Shown here: positions 26,537 through 35,589 of the stretch, in pieces | Layout of the letters: each line of letters opens with the position of its first letter | Numbering within the stretch: the stretch's first letter is position 1 | Assembly: GCF_900101265.1 (NCBI RefSeq) | Contig: NZ_FMZS01000005.1 | Coordinates: 186,001-250,000 of the forward strand | Direction of reading: 5' to 3' | From: Massilia sp. PDC64 | GTDB lineage: Bacteria; Pseudomonadota; Gammaproteobacteria; Burkholderiales; Burkholderiaceae_D | Length of the DNA: 64,000 nt | The notes under the pieces: generated by a model | Database searches by the model: none | Told to the model about the DNA's origin: nothing | Seen by the model: the letters and a program-made list of their open reading frames with translations, nothing else | Made by a program: the position numbers and the translations under genes

Positions 26537-28837
26537 ATGTTGATCAGTCCTCCTTTTCTGCCCGTGCGGCAGGCGAACCAGTCCGAAGACGGCTGGTTGG
26601 CCGCCGCGATGATCTGCGGCCAGCCGGGCGATGGCTCATTTCCCTTGAGTTTCCAGCTTGGTTGGCACGGCGGCGTGCACTTGACGGCGCCGGCGGGGCC
26701 GAGCGGCCCGGAGCGAGTGCGTGCCGTGGCAGACGGCACGATCGTGTACCTGCGCGCACCGACGGCCCGCGTCGACGATCCGCATCACCCGCAGAACTAC
26801 CGCGGCTGGACAGACAACGGCTGCGTGCTGGTGCGCCACGAGTCGGCCATCGGCACGGGCGCGAACGCGGAGCAAGTCGTCTTCTTTTCGCTGTACATGC
26901 ACCTCGCGCAGCTCAACCCGGCGCTGGCAGCCGGGCGTCGCATATTCCGCAAGGACGAGATCGGACAGGCCGGCCAGATCTACGGCAGCACGCAACGCAA
27001 GATTCACTTCGAGATCGTGTGCGACGACGTCAACCTGCGCAAGCTGACGGGCCGTACGGAGGGCGCCGTCGACCGGACGCGTGACGGCCGCACGGATGCC
27101 GTGTACGGCTCCCTGTACTTCGTGCTGCCCGCGGGCACACGGATCTTTGGATCGCAACCGGTGCCCCACCTCACGGCAGCGCATCACCAGCCGCCGAAGC
27201 CGAATGCTCGGGCTCCGCTTCCGCCGCTGGTTGCGCTACAGCCGGTGTACACTACCGACCGGCCATTGATCGTCGAGATGCGCTACGCGGGCGGTGCAGG
27301 TGCCCTGGCCGACCGGGGCGATCTCGTGGTCACGACATGCGAGGCCGATGGCCGCGAACTTGCGCCGTCGCTGCGCGAGGAAGATGGCGAATATCGCCTG
27401 TTCGATTCGGCGAAGGCGATCGCGAAAGCCTTCCCTGCCGCGTCGGCGCCTCCGCAGACGACGGTGTTTGAAATGCTGCGATTCGGCCGTCGCGTGAACA
27501 CGGTGGACGAGGCGGCGATTCCCGTTACGCTGCCGCACTGGCGCCGTATCGCGTATCCGGACGGTGCAGGATGGGTGAACCTGAACGTGGAAGCGATCCG
27601 GAAGTTCAGCGACGCCGACCTGCCCGACTGGTGCGGTTGGACGCTCGTCGACGACGCGGCAGATGGCGACAGCCGGTGCGATTCCGCGACGGTGCGCGGG
27701 TGGCTTGACCGGGATGGCGACGGTGCCGTGACGCCGGAAGAGGCGCGTGCGGCCATGGGCGATGCGACCGTCGCCGCGCGCCTGGCTAAGGCAGTCTGCA
27801 AATTCCCGTCCGAATGGAACGCGGCGACAATCGATGCGCGGTGGGGCTGGCTGAAGACAGCGTCCCCGGAAAACCCAACCCCGCTCGAAGCGGCCGATTT
27901 CGAGGAACTGAAAGCGCACATCACGGCGCTATGCATCGACGCGGCGCCCCTGCATGCGGCCCAGTGGCACTGGCATCCGCTCGAATTCATGCGCCAGTTC
28001 CGGCGCTGCACGTGGCTCAGCGTGGACGAGCTGACGCAGTTGCTGCCGCGCCGTTCCGGTCCGAACGCTGCGCAGGCCGCGTCGATCCCGTGGGCCACGG
28101 CTCAGGGTCGCATGCAGCCGTATGCGACGCCGCTGAACAAGACGATGCGCAAATTCGGCATGGTGTCGCGCACGCGGCAGATCCATTTTCTGGCGCAGAC
28201 GTATATCGAAACCGCGCTGTGGCGAACGATGGAAGAACTGGGCCGAGCACACCAGCAGCGCCGTCGCAACGGCACCATGTTCTGGCCCGCACCGGCCATG
28301 CAGTATTACCAGGCGTTTTACGGGCGCGGTGCGATGCAGCTCACCTGGGCAGGCAATTACGACAGCTACGGTGTCTATCGCGCTTTTGCCGACGTCGCCG
28401 CGACTCACCGCTATGCCGACGAGCGGATCACGCACACGTCCTTGCACTATTGGGCGGATCCTCGCGATCGCCATGGAAATGTGACTCAGGCGGCGCGGCA
28501 GTGGTTCCCGCGCTACGACCCGAACGACATCGCAACGTCTCCGTTTTATGCTTGCGATTCGGCCGGCTATTACTGGACGTCCAAGAACACAGGCGGCGGC
28601 CAGTTGAACATCAACCGTACGGCCGACCAGGGCGTGACGACAGACGCCGTCGGCCGTGCGTCTGTCCTCGTGAACGGCGGCGGATATGGTTTCGCCGAGC
28701 GGCAGTCATATGCCGTGTATGTGGAACGGTTTCTTGGCGATGCCGTGGGAACCGATGCGACCCGTACTTTTACAGTGACCTACCGAGAAAGAAATTACAA
28801 TGTTTATGTCGACTTCACACCGCAGCGGCCACGTTAG
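26537..28837 (+). CDS. Multi-domain cell-wall hydrolase effector: M23-like, EF-hand, GH19-like
   Basis: 766 residues, no signal peptide. Residues about 40-200 form an M23 (LytM)-like fold: GWHGGVHLTAP, ADGTIVYLRAP, LYMHLAQL and a final KIHFEIV; the usual first-site Asp is His48 here, so activity needs proof. An EF-hand loop, DRDGDGAVTPEE, sits at about 391-402. The C-terminal third (about 520-740) resembles GH19 chitinase/lysozyme domains: FLAQTYIETALWRTMEE with the likely catalytic Glu, and FYGRGAMQLTWAGNYDSYG. The protein would attack wall peptide and glycan in a rival's periplasm, perhaps activated by calcium. It is five bases after vgrG and overlaps the secreted protein at 28800, its likely immunity partner. 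Confidence 0.8.
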   Translation: MLISPPFLPVRQANQSEDGWLAAAMICGQPGDGSFPLSFQLGWHGGVHLTAPAGPSGPERVRAVADGTIVYLRAPTARVDDPHHPQNYRGWTDNGCVLVRHESAIGTGANAEQVVFFSLYMHLAQLNPALAAGRRIFRKDEIGQAGQIYGSTQRKIHFEIVCDDVNLRKLTGRTEGAVDRTRDGRTDAVYGSLYFVLPAGTRIFGSQPVPHLTAAHHQPPKPNARAPLPPLVALQPVYTTDRPLIVEMRYAGGAGALADRGDLVVTTCEADGRELAPSLREEDGEYRLFDSAKAIAKAFPAASAPPQTTVFEMLRFGRRVNTVDEAAIPVTLPHWRRIAYPDGAGWVNLNVEAIRKFSDADLPDWCGWTLVDDAADGDSRCDSATVRGWLDRDGDGAVTPEEARAAMGDATVAARLAKAVCKFPSEWNAATIDARWGWLKTASPENPTPLEAADFEELKAHITALCIDAAPLHAAQWHWHPLEFMRQFRRCTWLSVDELTQLLPRRSGPNAAQAASIPWATAQGRMQPYATPLNKTMRKFGMVSRTRQIHFLAQTYIETALWRTMEELGRAHQQRRRNGTMFWPAPAMQYYQAFYGRGAMQLTWAGNYDSYGVYRAFADVAATHRYADERITHTSLHYWADPRDRHGNVTQAARQWFPRYDPNDIATSPFYACDSAGYYWTSKNTGGGQLNINRTADQGVTTDAVGRASVLVNGGGYGFAERQSYAVYVERFLGDAVGTDATRTFTVTYRERNYNVYVDFTPQRPR

Positions 28838-29456
28838 CCGTACGCTCGTTCTCTGTGCCGCTTTGCTCGGTGCGTCCCACCTTTACGCGGCTGCAGACGA
28901 CGGCATGCGCCGGGCCACTGCTGCGGAGGTCAACGACGTCAAGGTGCGCGCCGCGTCGGTCTTTAAGGATCGCGACGATTTTCCAGAGGAGCCGATTTCG
29001 TCGCTGAAACCGGAAAAGACGCTGTATTGGTCCGCGCCACAGGGCGGGCGCTTGCTGGTACCGGTAACTGTGCGGTTCAAAGGGATTTCTAACGCGTATT
29101 GCCGCCTCGTGACGGTGGAGAACACGGAGGCGGTTCCGGTTCTGGTCGACGTGCCCATGGACGTGAACGCCGACACGTGCCGAGGTTTTCATGACGTGCG
29201 CTATCTGGACATCAACGGCGATGGCAAGCTCGACATCGCTGCCAGCATGTCCGTCAAGGCAAATTCCTTCGAAGGCTATATCGATCAAATTGTCGTGTAT
29301 TTATCCAATGGCGACAAACCAGGAGGCTATTGCTATTCGGCCACCGCCAGCAGGAACCTCGAACCCGCAGTGATGGGATCCACGGACAAAGTCAGGCAAG
29401 CGTTGGACCGCGAGCGCAAGCGTTTGGGTATCGCGCAGTTCGATTGCGCGCAGTGA
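28800..29456 (+). CDS. Secreted candidate immunity protein for the M23/GH19 effector
   Basis: 218 residues from ATG 28800 (second in-frame ATG at 28806 also possible). The start lies 38 bases inside the effector gene. A signal peptide ends near residue 31 (GASHLYAAADD). The mature part has a Ca-binding-like DINGDGKLDIAAS (FG-GAP/EF-type loop) and a C-terminal Cys pair. No known inhibitor family is recognised. Export to the periplasm, the overlap and the position directly after the toxin all argue for an immunity role. The acidic loop resembling the calcium loop of the effector is noteworthy but unexplained. Confidence 0.68.
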   Translation: MFMSTSHRSGHVSRTLVLCAALLGASHLYAAADDGMRRATAAEVNDVKVRAASVFKDRDDFPEEPISSLKPEKTLYWSAPQGGRLLVPVTVRFKGISNAYCRLVTVENTEAVPVLVDVPMDVNADTCRGFHDVRYLDINGDGKLDIAASMSVKANSFEGYIDQIVVYLSNGDKPGGYCYSATASRNLEPAVMGSTDKVRQALDRERKRLGIAQFDCAQ

Positions 29457-29490
29457 TGACGAGTGCACGCGAAAAGCCGTGGAGGTTGGA

Positions 29491-29631
29491 ATGTACCGCA
29501 TGATCTTGGCCGCGCTGACGTGCGGCTTAGGTGTCCTTAGGTGTCATCTGCTTTGTGCGCGACTGGCATGTTGGCCGTACAACGCATCAGACAAGCCGCA
29601 GTACGAAATGGGATCCGACACCGGCAACTGA
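29491..29631 (+). pseudogene. Small hydrophobic-start ORF, probably frameshifted by a 10-base duplication
   Basis: An ATG at 29491 follows a strong GGAGG (29481-29485) with ideal spacing, 34 bases after the preceding stop. As written it encodes 46 residues beginning MYRMILAALTCGLGVL. Inside it, CTTAGGTGTC occurs twice in tandem (29526-29545). Removing one copy opens a frame of 59 residues to a stop at 29680 (MYRMILAALTCGLGVICFVR as its first 20), with one hydrophobic span and a basic tail. I infer that the duplication truncated a small membrane-anchored gene. The rest of the 269-base gap 29457-29725 shows nothing else clear. Confidence 0.4.
29526..29545 (+). repeat. Perfect 10-base tandem duplication
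   Basis: CTTAGGTGTC occurs twice without a gap. Ten bases are not a multiple of three, so the duplication shifts the frame of the small ORF at 29491. Confidence 0.9.
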
Positions 29632-29725
29632 TTCGACGCGACAACTCGTTCGGACGAGCCGTGGGTTGTATGGATCTTGATTTCATCTAGCATCGCTACC
29701 GTACGATTTCACAGAGGACGAAACG

Positions 29726-30784
29726 ATGGTACGAATGGATGAAACGCTGCTTGCATGGCTGGACGCGCACGCGGAGGAGCTCGACACGAACACGGCGGAG
29801 GCTGACGGGTTGCTGGCTCGCCTGGCGCAAGCCAACCTGTTCACGGTGGCCGTGCCGGAACGCGACGGCGGCGACGCTCGCGCCCCGAGTGCCGCCGTCG
29901 ATGTCATCGCCGCCTTGGCCGAACATTCGCTCAGCGCCGCCTTCGTGTTCTGGGCGCAGCGCGCGTTCATGGCCTGCCTGCTGGCGAGTCCCAACCGCGA
30001 TCTCGTGCAACGGCTCATGCCGGATCTGCTGCACGGGCGCCTTGCAGGCGCGCCCGGGCTGTCGAATGCGATGAAGTTCCTCGGTGGGCTGGACCGGTTG
30101 CGGATCGCCGGCGTGCCGACGCCGGACGGGGTACGGCTGAACGGCGCGGTGTCGTGGGCGACCAACCTGCGCCGACAGGGCTTTGTCGCTGCGATCGCCG
30201 TCGGAGACGAACATGGCGACAATCCATCCGTGTTCGCGCTCCCGCATGACGCGCCGGGCGTGGCGCGCGAACCCGACCTCGACCTGCTTGCCCTGCGCGG
30301 TACCAACACGGCTGCGCTCCGGTTGGACGATGTCGCGCTTGAGGCGTCCTGGCAGATCCATCCGCAGGCGCGGGTCTTTCTGCCCGGGATCCGTCCCACG
30401 TTCGTGGGGCTGCAATGCGGCCTCGGACTTGGGCTCGCGTGCGCATCGTTGCGGGCGGCGCGGGCGGCGCTCGACGGCAGGCCCTCGGTCTTGTCCGGCG
30501 AAGTCGACGCGCTCGATGCGGACATCGCCGCTTACCGGCGGACGCTGGCCTCGGGCCTCGACGACGGCAGCCTGCGCGAACGGCCACGCGACCTGCTGGC
30601 GCTGCGCCTGCGGATGGTGGCACTGGCGTCGGATGCCGTCGCGCTGGAACTGCAGGCCCTGGGTGGGCGTGCCTTGCTGCGCACCGACAACGGCGGTTAC
30701 GCGCGCCGGGCGCGCGAAGCGGCGTTTCTCGCGGTCGTGACGCCGACGGTCGCGCAGCTCAAGGGCGATTTGCAGAGGTGTTGA
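29726..30784 (+). CDS. Acyl-CoA dehydrogenase family protein
   Basis: 352 residues, ATG at 29726 after GAGGACG. The architecture is that of a short acyl-CoA dehydrogenase-like flavoprotein. The helical N-terminus has the LFTVAVPERDGG turn, and residues about 60-110 hold AALAEHSLSAAFVFWAQRA. A central beta domain follows (LNGAVSWATNLRRQGFVAAI), then a C-terminal four-helix part (GLGLGLACASLRAARAAL). The usual catalytic Glu of the C-terminal bundle is not obvious, so the substrate and even oxidation activity are unsure. It is followed 45 bases later by a MocR-type regulator in the same direction, which may control it. No ligand-specific partner (ETF, thiolase, CoA ligase) lies nearby. Confidence 0.7.
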   Translation: MVRMDETLLAWLDAHAEELDTNTAEADGLLARLAQANLFTVAVPERDGGDARAPSAAVDVIAALAEHSLSAAFVFWAQRAFMACLLASPNRDLVQRLMPDLLHGRLAGAPGLSNAMKFLGGLDRLRIAGVPTPDGVRLNGAVSWATNLRRQGFVAAIAVGDEHGDNPSVFALPHDAPGVAREPDLDLLALRGTNTAALRLDDVALEASWQIHPQARVFLPGIRPTFVGLQCGLGLGLACASLRAARAALDGRPSVLSGEVDALDADIAAYRRTLASGLDDGSLRERPRDLLALRLRMVALASDAVALELQALGGRALLRTDNGGYARRAREAAFLAVVTPTVAQLKGDLQRC

Positions 30785-30829
30785 GCCAACCTCGGCAAAC
30801 ATTCCATACATTCAGGCACAATCTCGCGC

Positions 30830-32221
30830 ATGCAAACCGTACATGACGACGAGGCGCCGGACTGGCTGCCAAAGCTGAAGCCCCATGCCGGCCCCCGTTT
30901 CCTGCAGATCGCGGATGCGCTCCAGCAAGCGGTCGCGGATGGGCGGTTGAATCCGGGTGACCGACTGCCGCCGCAGCGCCGGCTCGCGGCGGCGCTCCAC
31001 GTGGATCTCACCACGGTCACCCGTGCGTACGACGAAGCACGGCGCCGGCACCTGCTGGAGGGTAGGGGAGCGCGCGGCACGTACGTGGCGGCGCCGAAGG
31101 TCGAGTTGACGTCGGTGCTCGACCTGAGCATGAACATCCCGCCACCGCCGGGCGACGTCGATTTCGACGACCTGTTGAAGCAGGGCCTCGCGCAGGTGCT
31201 GATGCGGACGGACCCGGATCTGCTGATGACGTATCACCTGGGCGGCGGCAGCGGCGCCGACCGCAAGGCAGGCGCCCGCTGGATCGCACCGATGTTCGGC
31301 AGCGTGCCGCCGGAACACGTCGTCGTCTGCCCGGGCGCGCAGGCGGCGATCGCGGCGCTGATCCTCGCGCTGACGGCGCCTGGCGACGTGATCCTGGCGG
31401 AGCCGACCAGTTATCCGGGCCTGCGCGCCGCCGCCACCCAGTTCGGGCGCCGCATCGTGCCGGTCGCGACGGACCGGCACGGCATGTCGCCCGGAGCGCT
31501 GGAAGCGGCGTGCCGCCGGCATCGTGCCCGGCTCGTGTACCTGAACCCCACGTTGCAGAATCCGACGGCGGCCACCATGCCGTCACGGCGCCGCAAGGAG
31601 CTGGCGGCGGTGGCGCAGCGCTGCGACGTGCGCATCGTCGAGGACGATCCGTACTGGCTGCTCGCCGAGGCGCCACCGCCGCCCGTCGCTTCGTTTGCGC
31701 CCGACCGCGCGTTCTACATCTCGACCTTGTCCAAATGCCTCACGCCGGGCCTGCGCATCGCGTTCGTGCTCGTGCGCGACGCGGCCGAGCGTGAACGCTT
31801 CCTCGTCGCCCTGCGGTCGTTCGCCCTGATGGCGGCGCCGCTGACGGCGGCGCTGGCGACGCAATGGATCCTCGACGGTTCGGCCGACCGGTTGATGGAA
31901 GGCGTGCGCAACGAGGCGCGCCTGCGCCACCGCATGGCGCGCGACGTGCTCGCGGGGCGCTACAACGGCACCGGCGACGGGTTGCATGTATGGCTCGAAC
32001 TGCCCGCCTACTGGCAGTCGTACCAGCTCGCGCGCGCGGCGGACAGGGAGGGGCTGGCCGTGACGCCGGCCGAGGTGTTCGCGACGGGCGCCGAGACAGT
32101 CAACGCGATCCGGATCTCGCTCGGCAGCGTCAAGGACCGGGCTCGCCTGCAGGCGGGCCTGCAGCGGCTGTCCGCTTTGCTGGCGCGGCGGCCCGAGTCG
32201 TTCGGCGACGGCGTCGTCTAG
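30830..32221 (+). CDS. MocR-type (GntR-aminotransferase) PLP-dependent transcriptional regulator
   Basis: 463 residues. Residues about 20-90 are a GntR winged helix-turn-helix (PGDRLPPQRRLAAALHVDL, TTVTRAYDEARRRHLLEG). A class I aminotransferase-like fold follows to the end. The PLP Schiff-base lysine is Lys302 in STLSKCLTPGLRIAF, with EDDPYWLL and YLNPTLQNPT as cofactor-site motifs. MocR regulators sense PLP or amino-acid-like compounds and control a nearby gene. The natural candidate here is the acyl-CoA dehydrogenase-like gene upstream, though MocR targets are more often divergent. The ATG at 30830 lacks a strong ribosome site. Confidence 0.88.
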   Translation: MQTVHDDEAPDWLPKLKPHAGPRFLQIADALQQAVADGRLNPGDRLPPQRRLAAALHVDLTTVTRAYDEARRRHLLEGRGARGTYVAAPKVELTSVLDLSMNIPPPPGDVDFDDLLKQGLAQVLMRTDPDLLMTYHLGGGSGADRKAGARWIAPMFGSVPPEHVVVCPGAQAAIAALILALTAPGDVILAEPTSYPGLRAAATQFGRRIVPVATDRHGMSPGALEAACRRHRARLVYLNPTLQNPTAATMPSRRRKELAAVAQRCDVRIVEDDPYWLLAEAPPPPVASFAPDRAFYISTLSKCLTPGLRIAFVLVRDAAERERFLVALRSFALMAAPLTAALATQWILDGSADRLMEGVRNEARLRHRMARDVLAGRYNGTGDGLHVWLELPAYWQSYQLARAADREGLAVTPAEVFATGAETVNAIRISLGSVKDRARLQAGLQRLSALLARRPESFGDGVV

Positions 32222-32355
32222 GGCAGGGCGTTTCACAAACTTCGCAAATGTTGTCTATACGAAATTATTTTCTTGCCAGAATGAATAAATACACGATAAC
32301 ATTTGCCTTAAGTCAACTGTAAGGAGCCGGCCGACGGCTTCCGCGTGGAGTGAAG

Positions 32356-33960
32356 ATGCTGAGCCGCCTGCCCGTGCTGTGGAAAGTCCTGTTGGCCCCG
32401 GCCATCGCGATGTTGTGCATGGCGGCTTACCTGACTTTCACGGCCATCGTGTTCAAGCAGAACAACCTGCGCCTGGCAGACGTGCGTGACGTGCAGTACC
32501 CGGTGCTCGATGCGATGACGGAGAATACGGCCGCCCTGGACAAGATCATCGACGTGCTGAATTCGGCGGCCGCCGCGGGCGAGCCCGAGCAGATCGTCGC
32601 CGCGGACGCCCTCGCCGTGAAAGTGGCGGACAACTACCGCCGCCTGCGCGCGCTCGACACGGCGCATGCGGCCGAGCTGGGCCGGCTGGCGGCGGAATTC
32701 GATACCTACTACAAGACGGCCCGCGCGATTTCCGACGCCATGGCGAGCCACAGCGGCATGCCGGCCAAGGACAGGCTGCAGGCGATGGCCGCGGCGCTGG
32801 CAACCTACCGCAAGGATGTGGCGGACTTCCGTACGGCCGCGCGCGACCGCTTCACGGGGACCGTGGCCGCGGCGACCGACGCGTCGAACCGGGCCGTGCT
32901 CGGCGGCGCCGTCACCGGCGCGCTGGGCCTCGTCGTCACGCTCGCGTTCGCGCTGCTCGTGGCGCGCATGCTGGTGCGCCAGCTGAACGAGGCGGTGCGG
33001 GTCGCGGAAACCGTCGCCGCGGGCGACCTGACCAGCACGATCGCCGTCGATGCCCGCGACGAGACGGGCAAGCTGCTGCACGCGCTGCGGCACATGAACG
33101 GCAGCCTGGTACGGATCGTCAGCGAGGCCCGCGGCGCCACAGACAGGATCGCGGCCACCTCGGCCCACATCGCGCAGGGCAATGGCGACCTGGCCGAGCG
33201 TACGGAACACCAGGCACAGGCCCTCGTGCAGACGTCGTCGTCGGTGGGCGCGCTCACCGGCACCGCGAAGGAGAACGCGGCGAATGCCGCGCAGGCCAAC
33301 GAACTGGCCGGCTTCGCCGCCAAAGTCGCCACGCAGGGCGGTGCGGTCGTCGGGCAGGTGATCGCCACGATGGAGGCGATCCATGCATCGTCACGCGAAA
33401 TTGCGGACATCGTGGGCGTCATCGAAGGCATCGCATTCCAGACCAACCTGCTCGCGCTGAACGCGGCAGTCGAGGCGGCACGCGCCGGCGAACACGGGCG
33501 CGGCTTCGCCGTCGTGGCGAACGAAGTGCGCAGCCTGGCGCAGCGTTCGGCCGCCGCGGCCAGGGACATCACGGGCCTGATCGGGCGCTCAGTCACCCAG
33601 GTCGAACTGGGGACGACACTGGCCGACCAGACGGGCCGCACGATGGAAGAGATCGTGAACAGCGTGCGGCGCGTGACCGACATCATGGCCGCGATCGCCG
33701 AAGCGAGCAACGCGCAGACCGCCGGCATCGAGCGCATCAACGACGCGATCGCACAGATGGACGAGGACACCCAACGCAACGCCGGTCTCGTCGAAGAGAC
33801 CGCGGACCTCGCGACCGCGCTGCGCGAGCAGGCTGCCAGCCTGGCCGCCGTCGTCAGCGTGTTCACGCTGGCGCGCCAGGATGGCTCGCCGCAGCCGGCC
33901 GTGCCCGACAGGCTCGCCCTGTCCGCATCGAACAGGCCCGTGGCGCTGCGCCGCGCCTGA
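32356..33960 (+). CDS. Methyl-accepting chemotaxis protein
   Basis: 534 residues from ATG 32356 (GGAG five bases upstream; the GTG two codons earlier is less suited). A transmembrane helix at about 8-32, a four-helix-bundle periplasmic sensor, a second transmembrane helix (about 183-205, [18 protein letters not shown]) and HAMP are followed by the signalling domain. Its hairpin tip at about 355-395 contains [20 protein letters not shown] and [15 protein letters not shown]. It relays an unknown periplasmic signal to a CheA/CheW array. It is 31 bases upstream of a secreted phosphate-binding-like protein and a porin, suggesting the three may concern the same compound. It is unlinked to the che operon at 55876. 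Confidence 0.92.
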   Translation: MLSRLPVLWKVLLAPAIAMLCMAAYLTFTAIVFKQNNLRLADVRDVQYPVLDAMTENTAALDKIIDVLNSAAAAGEPEQIVAADALAVKVADNYRRLRALDTAHAAELGRLAAEFDTYYKTARAISDAMASHSGMPAKDRLQAMAAALATYRKDVADFRTAARDRFTGTVAAATDASNRAVLGGAVTGALGLVVTLAFALLVARMLVRQLNEAVRVAETVAAGDLTSTIAVDARDETGKLLHALRHMNGSLVRIVSEARGATDRIAATSAHIAQGNGDLAERTEHQAQALVQTSSSVGALTGTAKENAANAAQANELAGFAAKVATQGGAVVGQVIATMEAIHASSREIADIVGVIEGIAFQTNLLALNAAVEAARAGEHGRGFAVVANEVRSLAQRSAAAARDITGLIGRSVTQVELGTTLADQTGRTMEEIVNSVRRVTDIMAAIAEASNAQTAGIERINDAIAQMDEDTQRNAGLVEETADLATALREQAASLAAVVSVFTLARQDGSPQPAVPDRLALSASNRPVALRRA

Positions 33961-33991
33961 CCCGCATCCTTTTCAACACCACACCATCATC

Positions 33992-34402
33992 ATGAAGAGA
34001 GTCCTTCCCGCCGCGGCATCCGCCGTGGCGCTCGCGGCCTTCGCCGTGGCGCCCGCGCATGCCGAGATCAGCATCATCGTGTCCGCCCACTCGTCGCTGG
34101 CGCCGCCCGTGACGCAGGTATGCCAGGCCTTCCTCGGCAAGATCAAGTCGCCGACGCCGATCAACCTCACGGAAAAGAACCCGTTGCGCGACGAGTTCTT
34201 CGCCAAGGCCTGCAAGAAGGACCCGGTCCAGGTCCAGGCCATCTGGGGCAAGTTGATCTTCACGGGCACGGGCACGCCGCCGGCCGAGGTGGACTCGGGC
34301 GCCGCCATGCGCAAGGCCGTCGCGGCCGACCCGAACGCCGTCGGGTACATCGACAGGAAGGACGTTGACGCCACCGTCAAGGTCATCGCCACCGCCAACT
34401 AA
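33992..34402 (+). CDS. Small secreted phosphate-binding (PstS-like) domain protein
   Basis: 136 residues from ATG 33992, which starts a clear signal peptide (AAFAVAPAHAEI, cleaved near residue 24). The mature part, beginning ISIIVSAHSS and containing LTEKNPLRDEFFAK and DPNAVGYIDRKDV, resembles the compact PBP-like domain of PstS homologues. It is much shorter than transport-type PstS (about 320 residues). It probably sits in the periplasm and may bind phosphate or a related anion; no permease or ATPase gene is adjacent. It is 12 bases upstream of a porin gene, which suggests an operon in which the pair handles the same ligand. Confidence 0.7.
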   Translation: MKRVLPAAASAVALAAFAVAPAHAEISIIVSAHSSLAPPVTQVCQAFLGKIKSPTPINLTEKNPLRDEFFAKACKKDPVQVQAIWGKLIFTGTGTPPAEVDSGAAMRKAVAADPNAVGYIDRKDVDATVKVIATAN

Positions 34403-34414
34403 CCACGCAAAAGA

Positions 34415-35509
34415 ATGAAGAAACTGATGATCGCCGCGCTGTTGTCCAGCGTCGGCATGGCACATGCCAGCGACTTGAGCATTTCCGGTTTTGCCACCGT
34501 CACCGCGGGCAAGGCCTATGGCGAATCCGACGGGGAGTTCATGGGCCAGCCGTGCCCCTGCTTCATCGGCAATTACGAGCACGGGGCCGTCTACCACGGC
34601 AACGAATGGAGCCTCGCGCGCGAATCGCTCGTGGGCCTGCAGGCCAGCTACCGTTTTACGGACAAGCTGTCCGGCACCGTGCAGGCGGTGGCGCGCGCGT
34701 CGGAACACGGCAAGCCGGAAGTCGACTGGGCCTATCTCTCGTACGACGTGGCGCCCGACACGACGGTCCAGGTGGGCCGCCGGCGCCTGCCGATCTACGC
34801 GTATTCGGACAGCGTCTACATCGGCTACACGCTGCCGTGGGCGCGGGTGCCGCAGGATATCTACGGCTGGGAGGTCGGCGCGTACAACGGCGTGAATGTC
34901 CGGCATTCGCGCAGTTTCGGCGACTGGGCCGTCACCGCCAACGTGTTCGCGGGCCAGGAAACCTCGCACGACAACATCGAGCAGCGCAAGATCTACTACG
35001 GCTACCGCGTCGACGACGACTGGAAGCACATCCTGGGCGGCTACCTGGACGTATCCAACGAGGTGTTCGGCGCGCGCCTGATCTACATGCAGAACTCGAT
35101 CGACCTGTCGATGTACCCGCCGGGCGAGGAGCCGACGTTCGCCCGTGGCACGCGCCAGCGCATCATCGGCCTGTCCGGCAGCATCGACTACGGCAACTGG
35201 ATCGTGCGCGCGGAAGCCAACCGCTTCATGCGTCCCGCGCTGGATTACAAGTCGTCCAGCTGGACGGCGACCGTCGGTTACCGCATTGGCCAGTTCACGC
35301 CAATGGCCGGCTTTTCCTCGTACAAGGAAAAGCAGACCGCGTCCTATACGGCCACGCAGAACGACAACACGCGCTTCGCCGGCGTGCGCTGGGACTTCCG
35401 CAAGAACATGGACCTGAAGGTCCAGTGGGATTCCGTGAAGGATTCGAGCGCGTACGACTTCACCAAGAACGCGAAGATGGTCACCGTCACCTGGGACGTG
35501 CTGTTCTGA
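34415..35509 (+). CDS. Outer membrane beta-barrel porin
   Basis: 364 residues with a signal peptide (ALLSSVGMAHAS, cleaved after residue 18). The mature sequence has alternating amphipathic strands and ends in VTWDVLF, the C-terminal aromatic signature read by the BAM machinery. A CPC motif (QPCPCF) lies in an early external loop and could form a disulfide. It resembles the general porins of betaproteobacteria, but the strand count and selectivity cannot be derived here. It follows the PstS-like gene after 12 bases, so the two are likely cotranscribed, probably with the chemoreceptor upstream. Confidence 0.8.
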   Translation: MKKLMIAALLSSVGMAHASDLSISGFATVTAGKAYGESDGEFMGQPCPCFIGNYEHGAVYHGNEWSLARESLVGLQASYRFTDKLSGTVQAVARASEHGKPEVDWAYLSYDVAPDTTVQVGRRRLPIYAYSDSVYIGYTLPWARVPQDIYGWEVGAYNGVNVRHSRSFGDWAVTANVFAGQETSHDNIEQRKIYYGYRVDDDWKHILGGYLDVSNEVFGARLIYMQNSIDLSMYPPGEEPTFARGTRQRIIGLSGSIDYGNWIVRAEANRFMRPALDYKSSSWTATVGYRIGQFTPMAGFSSYKEKQTASYTATQNDNTRFAGVRWDFRKNMDLKVQWDSVKDSSAYDFTKNAKMVTVTWDVLF

Positions 35510-35538
35510 CTCATCCGGTTCCGTGCGACATCGATCGT

Positions 35539-35570
35539 GAGCATTCGTTATATTTAAATTAACAATGCTC
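35539..35570. promoter_or_regulatory. AT-rich inverted repeat upstream of the DUF3943 gene
   Basis: GAGCATT and AATGCTC pair with an inner GTTA/TAAC pair (one bulged base) around TATTTAAAT. It sits 19 bases before the ATG at 35590, overlapping a possible TATATT-like promoter element. It may be an operator or a leader hairpin; there is no T run after it. Confidence 0.35.
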
Positions 35571-35589
35571 ATTCGCTGTCGAGAGGAAC

